From Bacteroidota bacterium (GTDB lineage Bacteria; Bacteroidota; Bacteroidia; Bacteroidales; FEN-979), in assembly GCA_026391835.1 (NCBI GenBank), contig JAPLDF010000029.1, forward strand, positions 1 to 53,633: 53,633 nt of DNA, written 5' to 3'. Below are positions 43,319 to 50,162 of this stretch, piece by piece. Within the stretch, counting starts at the first letter, position 1; every line of letters begins with the position of its first letter. Made by a program: the position numbers and the translations under genes. The notes beneath the pieces are model-generated. The model was not told the origin of the DNA. It ran no database searches and was given only the letters and a program-made list of their open reading frames with translations.

Positions 43319-44464
43319 TTATAAAAACAATTCCCCCGCAATCCGGTCGGCGAACAACTTCCCCTCATCCGTCAGAAAATAGACGCCTGAATTTTCTGTC
43401 AGCCACCCCTGCTGAACAAAAGCGGCAGCCCGTTTCCCTATCAATTCGTAATTCGTAATTCGTAATTCGTAATTTATTTTCCCCAGGTTGCAACCCCACA
43501 TCGTTCGCAGCGAAGTCATCACATATTCATTGTACTTCTGGATATCGGTAAGGACCTCCTCTTCGTAAATGCACTCGCCTTTATCAATGCCACCGATATA
43601 TTTAGAAAGGCTGGAAACATTCCATCGCCTGGAACTGCCGTTGTAGCTGTGTGCCGAAGGGCCGAGCCCAAGGTAGGGAACACCGTTCCAGTAGTTGGTG
43701 TTGTGAATTGCATGCCACCCGGGTTTGCAGAAATTTGAGATCTCATACTGCTGAAACCCGTTTTGCCTGGCTTGTTCCATGAGGATCCTGAACTGTTCCA
43801 CCTGCGCTTCATCGCTCACAGGGGCGGATTTTTTCCTGCTGATCATCCATGCCAGCGGGGTGTTTGATTCTACGGTAAGGGCATAGGCCGAGATGTGCGG
43901 CACACCCAGTGAAAATGCGGTTTCGAGGTTCCTGAGCCACCGGCCGTTCCCGGCTCCCGGGATGCCATAGATCAGGTCGATGCTGATATTTTCGTATCCC
44001 GCCTCCTGCAGCCGTTTCACGGCGGCAACCGCCTGGCCGGCCGAATGCGACCGGTTCAGATACAGGAGATCTTCATCATCAAACGACTGAACCCCCAGGC
44101 TGAACCTGTTGAACCATGTTTTCTTTAATTCCGCCACATACGCCTCCGTCACATCATCCGGATTCAGCTCCAGCGTAATCTCCATCCTATCCCGGGAAAC
44201 GCTTCCCCCCTCTCCTTCAGGAGAGGGGTCAGGGGGTGAGGTAAAAACCTCCTGCAACTCTCCCGGCCTGTAAACCGACGGCGTTCCCCCGCCGAAATAG
44301 ATCGTATTCACCGGCTCTCCGCCCAGGTATTCACGGGTTGACACGATCTCCTTTTTCAAAGCCGCCAGGAACGGCTCCTTAAGCTTCTGCGAAGCCAGCG
44401 AAAAGAAGTTACAATAGTGGCATTTGCGCCTGCAAAAAGGGATATGGATATAGATTCCGGCCAA
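43319..44464 (-). CDS. hemW: HemW-type radical SAM protein (coproporphyrinogen III oxidase-like)
   Basis: HemW is a heme chaperone of the radical SAM superfamily, formerly annotated as oxygen-independent coproporphyrinogen oxidase. The 381-residue protein has the cluster motif C11-x3-C15-x2-C18 (PFCRRKCHYCNF), the FGGGTPS motif at 57-63 and the HemW C-terminal domain. Two in-frame repeat insertions are visible: residues about 75-88 (PPDPSPEGEGG) come from a palindromic repeat, and a NYELRITNYEL stretch near residue 335 comes from four 7-bp units. It converges with the methyltransferase across the element at 43069-43318 and lies 4 bases downstream of the histidine kinase gene. Confidence 0.9.
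   Translation of the reverse strand: MAGIYIHIPFCRRKCHYCNFFSLASQKLKEPFLAALKKEIVSTREYLGGEPVNTIYFGGGTPSVYRPGELQEVFTSPPDPSPEGEGGSVSRDRMEITLELNPDDVTEAYVAELKKTWFNRFSLGVQSFDDEDLLYLNRSHSAGQAVAAVKRLQEAGYENISIDLIYGIPGAGNGRWLRNLETAFSLGVPHISAYALTVESNTPLAWMISRKKSAPVSDEAQVEQFRILMEQARQNGFQQYEISNFCKPGWHAIHNTNYWNGVPYLGLGPSAHSYNGSSRRWNVSSLSKYIGGIDKGECIYEEEVLTDIQKYNEYVMTSLRTMWGCNLGKINYELRITNYELIGKRAAAFVQQGWLTENSGVYFLTDEGKLFADRIAGELFL
43443..43470. repeat. 7-bp tandem repeat in hemW
   Basis: Four exact units of AATTCGT, followed by a decayed fifth, lie within hemW and encode a repeated N-Y-E-L-R-I-T heptad. The words are the reverse complement style of the short repeats common in intergenic DNA of this group. 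Confidence 0.75.
44200..44242. repeat. Solitary palindromic repeat inserted in frame in hemW
   Basis: The core CCCCTCTCCT-TC-AGGAGAGGGG (44207-44228) and its flank ending GGGGGTGAGGT match the inverted repeats of the DUF559 elements. It adds about 14 codons to hemW without shifting the frame, in a loop between the FGGGTPS motif and the next conserved strand. Confidence 0.8.
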
Positions 44465-44468
44465 GAGG

Positions 44469-45971
44469 CTATTTTTTCATGATGATGCGGAACGTGGTAC
44501 CTTTGTTCAGCGTTGAACTCTTTACAAAGATCTTCCCGGAATGGTAATTTTCGACGATACGCTTGGTGAGGGTAAGTCCAAGCCCCCATCCCCGGGCTTT
44601 GCTTGTATACCCGGGCCTGAAAATGGTTTTAAAGCGCGATTTCGGGATCCCCTTGCCCGTATCGCCGATGTCGATGTGAATGTGGTCGACGTCATCGGTG
44701 ATCTCAATGGATACGTTGCCGTTGCCCTCCATGGCATCCACGGCATTTTTACAGAGGTTTTCAATGACCCATTCAAAAAGGTGCAGGTTCAGCGGGATGA
44801 GAATTGACTGATCCGGGCCGGGTTTGATGTCAAAAATAACCTTGGCAGAGATCCTGGAGCGGATATACCCGACCGTGTCGTATACTACTGCCACGATATT
44901 GGTCTTTTCGAGTTTTGCGGCGGAACCGATCTTTGAAAACCGGTCGGTGATCGTCTCGAGCCGTTGCACATCCTTTTCGATTTCGCGGATGGTCTCTTCG
45001 TCGAGCCCCTTCAATTTTAGAAGTTCCATCCAGGCCACCATCGATGAAAGTGGCGTACCCAGCTGGTGTGCCGTCTCTTTTGCCATGCCCACCCAGACCT
45101 GGTTTTGTTCCGACTTGCGTGCATAGCTGAAGAGCAGGTAGGCGATCATCAGGAAAACAAAAATGACGCCTAGCTGGACAATCGGGTAATAATTCAGCTG
45201 GGTAAGGAGAAATGAATCCTGGTAAAAAAGGTAATGCACCCCAGTGTCGGCCAGGTCTACCTTGATCGGCGTATTCTGCGAAGCCATCGATTTCAGGGTT
45301 TTTGCCACCCATGCCTTGTCCTGGAGCTTTTTTTCCGGGATATTTCCTGACTGGTACACCTTTGTCCCTGTGCTGTCGGTAATGATTACCGGGACGGAGG
45401 CGGAATTGAGCACGACCTCCGAAAAGAACGACCGGATCAGGTCGTCGAGCACCGATTTAAGCTTGGCAAAGATGTTGGAATCCTTGTAATAGAGGTAAAT
45501 TTTCGTCTTGTAAAGGTAATCCACCACAATGGGAGGGTAGGCCGAAAACTCCTGTTTCAGGCTACCTTCGAGCATTTTCACGGTGTCGCCCAGGTTCGTG
45601 TTCCTGGAAGTCATGATTTTACCCGATTCGTCGGTAACGATCACCGGGATGGTGGTGTTTTCACCGATGATGCTGAGGAAAAAGTTGAGGTCTTCGTTTG
45701 AGGTCGCTGTCAAAATCCGGCGCTGGGCCTCGGCTACGATGGAAACCCGCTTCCGTTCTTCGGTCTTTAGCTGTTCAAACAGGTTGTTGGTATAGTTTAC
45801 CAGGTCGGCTTTTTGATGGATGGCATCAGCCCAGATCTCCACATTTTTCCGTTCATCCTTCCTGATCTCATTTACCAGGATGTTGGTGTAATAGAGCGAT
45901 GCGGCGACAATCAGGATGGCAAATGCAAACAGAAACAGTTTCCAGCGCCTTTTTTTGAGGTATATATCCAA
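44469..45971 (-). CDS. Membrane sensor histidine kinase
   Basis: The 500-residue protein has two membrane helices (about 11-35 and 262-283) enclosing a periplasmic sensor of about 225 residues with two similar halves (each with a VPVIxTDxxG segment, suggesting a double Cache/PAS-like sensor). The HisKA domain contains phospho-acceptor H302 (KETAHQLGTPLSS), and the HATPase domain has N-box NLCKNAVDAM, the G1 motif DTGKGIP and G2 GWGLGLTL. No response regulator gene is adjacent; hemW follows at 4 bases. Confidence 0.92.
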   Translation of the reverse strand: MDIYLKKRRWKLFLFAFAILIVAASLYYTNILVNEIRKDERKNVEIWADAIHQKADLVNYTNNLFEQLKTEERKRVSIVAEAQRRILTATSNEDLNFFLSIIGENTTIPVIVTDESGKIMTSRNTNLGDTVKMLEGSLKQEFSAYPPIVVDYLYKTKIYLYYKDSNIFAKLKSVLDDLIRSFFSEVVLNSASVPVIITDSTGTKVYQSGNIPEKKLQDKAWVAKTLKSMASQNTPIKVDLADTGVHYLFYQDSFLLTQLNYYPIVQLGVIFVFLMIAYLLFSYARKSEQNQVWVGMAKETAHQLGTPLSSMVAWMELLKLKGLDEETIREIEKDVQRLETITDRFSKIGSAAKLEKTNIVAVVYDTVGYIRSRISAKVIFDIKPGPDQSILIPLNLHLFEWVIENLCKNAVDAMEGNGNVSIEITDDVDHIHIDIGDTGKGIPKSRFKTIFRPGYTSKARGWGLGLTLTKRIVENYHSGKIFVKSSTLNKGTTFRIIMKK

Positions 45972-46025
45972 TGGTAGATTGATTTAGATACTGTTTAATT
46001 TTTTTATCAAATCCATGATTTAGAT

Positions 46026-46194
46026 TGACCCCACCCCGGCCCTCCCCTTGGAGGGGAGGGGGATGTCCTGCCAAATCAGATTCCATAATTGTCAGTTAAT
46101 CATCGGATTAATTACATTAACTTTAAAAAGTTTAAAGATAATCCAAGCCCCAAACGGCTCCCTCCCCTCCAAGGGGAGGGCCGGGGAGAGGTCA
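46026..46194. mobile_element. Second-family inverted-repeat element, no ORF
   Basis: Two copies of about 40 bp (46026-46063 and 46155-46194) are inverted with respect to each other and agree at nearly all positions. Each starts TGACC and contains the palindrome CCCTCCCCT-TGG-AGGGGAGGG. About 90 bp of AT-rich DNA without a gene lies between. The design (inverted pair of GC-rich palindromes) is that of the DUF559 elements but the palindrome sequence differs. It lies in the divergent gap between the histidine kinase and S9 peptidase genes. Confidence 0.7.
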
Positions 46195-46378
46195 TATTCA
46201 TCAACAATTCACCTGGTTAAGTAACGCCAAACGATGAATTATATTTTCATCTGGTTATCAAAGATATGGGTTTTTTAACTGGCCAATAAAGGAATTCACA
46301 GAGAAATCACAGATGAATATCGAAAAATCGGGCAGGTTTGCAGGATGTTTTATATAATTGTAACAAAATTAAACCGAT

Positions 46379-48292
46379 ATGAGAACAAAAACACTTTTGT
46401 ACCTCCTCATGGGAGGATTACTCTCTGCCGCCCTGGTGATCGGGGGGTGCAAACCGAAAAAGCCAGTCCAGGCAAGGCAGATTCCGCTTGAGGATTTTTT
46501 CAAAAATCCCGAAAAAGCTCGCTACCAGATCTCCCCCGACGGGAAGCATTTTTCATACATGGCACCCTATGAGAAACGCATGAACATTTTTGTGCAGGAG
46601 ATCGGCAAGGACAATGCCGTAAGGCTAACTGCCGAGAAAGACCGGGATATCTCCGGTTATTTCTGGAAAAACCCCACCCGCATCGTATACCTCAAAGATA
46701 CCGGCGGCGATGAGAACTTTAAACTCTACGGCGTGAACATCGACGGGTCGAACCTGCAGTGTTTCACCGATTTCCCGAAGGTGAGGACCGAGATCTTCGA
46801 CGACCTGTACGACTTCCCCGACGAGATGATCATCGGCCTCAACAAACGCAACCCCGAGGTGTTTGATCCCTACCGCCTGAACATCGTCACGGGAAAAATG
46901 ACACAACTTGCCGAAAACCCGGGAAATATCCAGGGCTGGATCCTCGACCACGACGGGAAACTCCGCGCAGCCACGGCCATCGTGGATGGCGTGAATGCGC
47001 AGCTGCTTTACAGGGAAAAGGAGACCGATAAGTTCAAACCCATCCTTACGACCAATTTCAAGGAGAGCCTTTCGCCGCTCATGTTCACCTTCGACAACAA
47101 GAACCTGTTTGCGGTATCGAACCTTGGCCGCGACAAGAGCGCCGTTGTTATCTTTGACGTTGCCAATGGCAAAGAGATCCAGATGCTTTACGAAAACAAG
47201 GATTACGATGTCAGCGACGTGACCTGGTCGCGGCTGAAGAAAAAACTTATATGCGCCAATTATGAATCGTCGAAACAGGAACGGTACTATTTTGACGACG
47301 AGGGCAAACAGTTCTATGACAAGATCCAGAAGAAACTTGGAAATTACACCTTCAACGTCACATCCCTGACCAGGGCGGAGGACAAATTCATGATCCGCGC
47401 ATACAGCGACCGCTCATTGGGAGGGTATTACGTGTACGACCTTGCAAAAGACAGCCTTCAGAAGGTGGCCGATATTGCGCCCTGGCTGAAGGAAGATGAG
47501 CTGGCCGAAATGGTCCCCATCGAATATACTGCGCGCGACAGTGTGAAAATCCAGGGATACCTGACACTTCCGAACGGTTATACGATGGAAACCGCAAAGA
47601 ACCTGCCGGTCGTGGTGAATCCCCACGGGGGCCCATGGGCGCGCGACGGCTGGTATTTCAACCCCGAGATCCAGTTCCTTGCCAACCGCGGGTACGCGGT
47701 GCTGCAGATGAACTTCAGGGGCTCCACCGGGTATGGCAGGGCCTTCTGGGAAAAGTCGTTCAAACAATGGGGAAAGACCATGCAGGATGACATCACGGAT
47801 GGTACCCAGTGGCTGATTTCAAAGGGGATTGCCGATGCCAAAAAGATCGCGATCTATGGCGGCAGCTATGGCGGTTATGCCACCCTGCAGGGGCTGGTGC
47901 GTGAACCGGACCTCTATGCCGCAGGCGTGGATTATGTCGGCGTTTCAAACCTGTTCACTTTCATGCGGACCATTCCTCCCTACTGGAAACCGATGCTCGA
48001 CATGATGTACGAGATGGTCGGCAACCCGAAGGGCGACAGCCTGCAGTTCGTGGCCACTTCGCCGGCGCTGAACTCGGACAAGATCAAAACCCCGCTGTTC
48101 GTGGCCCAGGGCAAGAACGACCCCCGCGTGAACATCAACGAATCAAACCAGATCGTGGAAGCACTAAAAAAACGCAGCATCACGGTGGAATATATGGTGA
48201 AAGACAACGAAGGCCACGGATTTCACAACGAAGAGAACCGGTTCGACTTTTACCGTGGAATGGAAGGGTTTTTGGCGAAACACCTGAAATAA
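46379..48292 (+). CDS. S9 family (prolyl oligopeptidase-like) peptidase, predicted lipoprotein
   Basis: The 637-residue protein has a lipoprotein signal peptide with lipobox VIGGC (C24). A seven-bladed propeller-like N-terminal region (about 40-380) is followed by an alpha/beta-hydrolase domain (about 390-637) with nucleophile S496 in GGSYGGY, an aspartate in KNDPRVN and the histidine in EGHGFHNEENR. It probably cleaves short peptides at the outer-membrane or periplasmic face. It is a single gene; its stop converges on the DUF559 element. Confidence 0.92.
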   Translation: MRTKTLLYLLMGGLLSAALVIGGCKPKKPVQARQIPLEDFFKNPEKARYQISPDGKHFSYMAPYEKRMNIFVQEIGKDNAVRLTAEKDRDISGYFWKNPTRIVYLKDTGGDENFKLYGVNIDGSNLQCFTDFPKVRTEIFDDLYDFPDEMIIGLNKRNPEVFDPYRLNIVTGKMTQLAENPGNIQGWILDHDGKLRAATAIVDGVNAQLLYREKETDKFKPILTTNFKESLSPLMFTFDNKNLFAVSNLGRDKSAVVIFDVANGKEIQMLYENKDYDVSDVTWSRLKKKLICANYESSKQERYYFDDEGKQFYDKIQKKLGNYTFNVTSLTRAEDKFMIRAYSDRSLGGYYVYDLAKDSLQKVADIAPWLKEDELAEMVPIEYTARDSVKIQGYLTLPNGYTMETAKNLPVVVNPHGGPWARDGWYFNPEIQFLANRGYAVLQMNFRGSTGYGRAFWEKSFKQWGKTMQDDITDGTQWLISKGIADAKKIAIYGGSYGGYATLQGLVREPDLYAAGVDYVGVSNLFTFMRTIPPYWKPMLDMMYEMVGNPKGDSLQFVATSPALNSDKIKTPLFVAQGKNDPRVNINESNQIVEALKKRSITVEYMVKDNEGHGFHNEENRFDFYRGMEGFLAKHLK

Positions 48293-48338
48293 TTTCACGC
48301 TCTGTATAACTCATCATTCGATTGTGCTCTGGGCAACG

Positions 48339-48355
48339 CCCCCTGGCCCTTCTCC
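48339..48355. repeat. Truncated copy of the palindromic repeat
   Basis: CCCCCTGGCCCTTCTCC matches the left part and first palindrome arm of the inverted repeat, but breaks off before the right arm. It lies 9 bases before the full element, in the same orientation as the element's left end. Confidence 0.55.
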
Positions 48356-48363
48356 GGTTAAAA

Positions 48364-48410
48364 GCACCTCATCCCCCTGCCCCTTCTCCTCAAGGAGAAG
48401 GGGAGGATGG
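48364..48410. repeat. Left terminal inverted repeat of the DUF559 element
   Basis: 47 bp from GCACCTCAT to AGGATGG with an 11-bp palindrome (48380-48390 with 48393-48403, loop CA). It matches the right repeat at 45 of 47 positions; only the two loop bases differ. The DUF559 stop codon (TGA on the minus strand, 48390-48392) is made by the loop. Confidence 0.9.
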
Positions 48411-48809
48411 GCGGCTTTGGGTTGTTATAAAAGCAATTATTTCATGAAGTACTTTATCAATACTTTTAAGGATTTGTTCATTTGTGAAACGGATGACGGT
48501 GATCCCTAACCTGTCGAATTCCGCAGTGCGGTTTTCATCGTGTTCCTTTACTGTCGGCTTGTAATGAATTCCACCGTCAACCTCAATGATGAGGCGCTTT
48601 TCATGACAATAAAAATCAGCAATAAAATAATGGATGGGATGTTGCCTGCGAAATTTCAGGCCATTCAACTTACGGTTTTTCAATTCGGACCATAATTTTT
48701 TCTCAGCCTCTGTCGTCGAATGCCGCAACGAATGTGCCTGTTGAAAAGTCTCTTCCGGGGCATCAAGGTGCAGAAGAAATTCCCTGGTCTTTCCCAAATA
48801 CGCCATCAT
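48390..48809 (-). CDS. DUF559 endonuclease-domain protein (PD-(D/E)XK, Vsr-like)
   Basis: The 139-residue protein is a DUF559 member, a family placed with the PD-(D/E)XK nucleases near the Vsr mismatch endonuclease. The N-terminal part has the family pattern AHSLRHSTTEAEKKLWSELK; the active-site candidates are D65 (IADFYC), E76 and D78 (IIEVDGG) and H82. The last residues (RPSSPSP) are encoded by the inverted repeat and the stop by its hairpin loop. ATG codons at 48809 and 48806 are both possible starts. Activity and target are unknown; a role in moving its own repeat is an inference. Confidence 0.88.
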   Translation of the reverse strand: MMAYLGKTREFLLHLDAPEETFQQAHSLRHSTTEAEKKLWSELKNRKLNGLKFRRQHPIHYFIADFYCHEKRLIIEVDGGIHYKPTVKEHDENRTAEFDRLGITVIRFTNEQILKSIDKVLHEIIAFITTQSRPSSPSP

Positions 48810-48832
48810 TCAAAAATTAACCTTTCAAGTTC

Positions 48833-48879
48833 CATCCTCCCCTTCTCCTCCAGGAGAAGGGGCAGGGGGATGAGGTGCC
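48833..48879. repeat. Right terminal inverted repeat of the DUF559 element
   Basis: 47 bp, inverse of the left repeat, with palindrome arms 48840-48850 and 48853-48863 around a CC loop. It lies 24 bases upstream of the DUF559 start codon, so it forms part of the gene's promoter or leader region. Confidence 0.9.
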
Positions 48880-48913
48880 TTAAGTCGAAGTCTAAAGTAT
48901 TACCAATTCACCC

Positions 48914-50017
48914 TCATACATATTTTTCCCCCTTTTCAAGCATTACATCATTCACAAACTGCCGGATCTGCTGCTCATTCGATTTGCGGCAGACCAGCAG
49001 GACGTTCTCCGATTCCACCACGATGTAGTCGGTGAGGCCTTCAAGAACCACGACTTTGTCTTTGGGCATGTTGACGATGCAGCTGGAGGATTCGTACAAC
49101 ATCACGTTCTTTCCCACCACCGTGTTGCCGTTTTCATCCTTGTTGCGGTTTTCATACAGCGATCCCCAGGTGCCCAGGTCGGACCAGCCGAATTCGGCTG
49201 CCAGCACGTACACATTGTTGGCGCTCTCCATCACGCCGTAGTCGAGGGAGATGCTTTTGCATACCGTATAGGTACTTGCGATGAACGCTTTTTCATCTTT
49301 GGTCCCATACTTCCCGATCCCCTCTTTGAACAGTTTGTCCACATCGGGCAGGTGTTTTTCAAAAGCTTTCATGATGCTTTTCAGCGACCAGATAAAGATC
49401 CCCGCGTTCCACAGGAAGTCGCCGCATTTGAGAAAGGTTTGCGCGAGTTCGAGGTTTGGCTTTTCGGTAAAGGTCTTCACCTTTCGGATCTGCGGTTCGG
49501 GCGGGTAAACATGTTTCTTCCCATCCACGTACTGGATGTAGCCGTAGCCGGTATCGGGCCTGCTGGGGCGGATGCCGAGGGTGAGGAGCCAGTCGTTTTC
49601 GGTGGCGGCGTCCAGGGCCGATTCAACATTCTGCAGGAAGATATCCTCCTTGAGGATGATATGGTCCGACGGGGCCACCACGATGCGTGCTTCGGGGTCG
49701 CGTTCAAGAATGCAGTAGTTGGCATAGGCAACGCAGGGAGCCGTGTTGCGCCGTGATGGCTCAAGCAGGATCTGCTGGCTGGCGATCTCGGGGATCTGCT
49801 TTTGCACCAGCGACTTGTATATCTCGTTGGTGACAATGTAGATGTTCTCTTTCGGACAAATACGTTTAAACCGGTTGAATGTCTGCTGGATCAGCGTTTC
49901 CCCCGTTCCAAGGATATCGATGAACTGTTTGGGGTGGGTGGTCCGGCTCATGGGCCAGAACCGTGCGCCGATGCCGCCGGCCATGATCACGCAAAAATTG
50001 TGTTTCGACTTTGCCAT
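48914..50017 (-). CDS. manC: Mannose-1-phosphate guanylyltransferase
   Basis: This enzyme makes GDP-mannose from mannose-1-phosphate and GTP for surface polysaccharides. The 367-residue protein has the nucleotide-binding motif MAGGIGARFWPMSRTTHPKQF near residues 12-32, the conserved VAPSDHII segment and FVEKP-like TFTEKPN. It has the short form, without the C-terminal phosphomannose-isomerase (cupin) domain of proteobacterial ManC/AlgA. It is a single gene with a TAAGTTTG -7 box 23 bases upstream. Confidence 0.93.
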   Translation of the reverse strand: MAKSKHNFCVIMAGGIGARFWPMSRTTHPKQFIDILGTGETLIQQTFNRFKRICPKENIYIVTNEIYKSLVQKQIPEIASQQILLEPSRRNTAPCVAYANYCILERDPEARIVVAPSDHIILKEDIFLQNVESALDAATENDWLLTLGIRPSRPDTGYGYIQYVDGKKHVYPPEPQIRKVKTFTEKPNLELAQTFLKCGDFLWNAGIFIWSLKSIMKAFEKHLPDVDKLFKEGIGKYGTKDEKAFIASTYTVCKSISLDYGVMESANNVYVLAAEFGWSDLGTWGSLYENRNKDENGNTVVGKNVMLYESSSCIVNMPKDKVVVLEGLTDYIVVESENVLLVCRKSNEQQIRQFVNDVMLEKGEKYV

Positions 50018-50039
50018 GCGAGAAGGGATTAAATTTATA

Positions 50040-50047
50040 CAAACTTA
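50040..50047 (-). promoter_or_regulatory. -7 box of the mannose-1-phosphate guanylyltransferase gene
   Basis: On the minus strand TAAGTTTG fits TAnnTTTG and lies 22 bases before the ATG. The expected -33 position reads TCG rather than TTG. Confidence 0.5.
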
Positions 50048-50059
50048 AGGAAAAAGAAT

Positions 50060-50087
50060 TACGATTTGCGATTTACGATTTGCGATT
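50060..50087. repeat. Short dispersed repeat (acgattt words)
   Basis: ACGATTTGCGATTTACGATT-type tandem words, related to the run at 7475-7508. They lie in the 145-bp divergent gap between the mannose-1-phosphate guanylyltransferase gene and the histidine kinase gene. Confidence 0.45.
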
Positions 50088-50162
50088 GAAATAAATCACA
50101 GGCAAAACATCTAGGATTTTTCAATAAATTTGCATTCAGTCGGTTTGATAATTGCCTTGATT

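Larger units (their letters stand above)
48364..48879. mobile_element. Full DUF559-carrying inverted-repeat element
   Basis: A 516-bp unit with 47-bp terminal inverted repeats (48364-48410 and 48833-48879), each containing a near-perfect hairpin, and a single gene on the minus strand. No transposase of a known class, no target-site duplication. A deleted derivative lies at 43069-43318 and a solitary end in hemW. It lies between the convergent S9 peptidase and mannose-1-phosphate guanylyltransferase genes. Mobility is inferred from copy structure, not shown. Confidence 0.75.
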
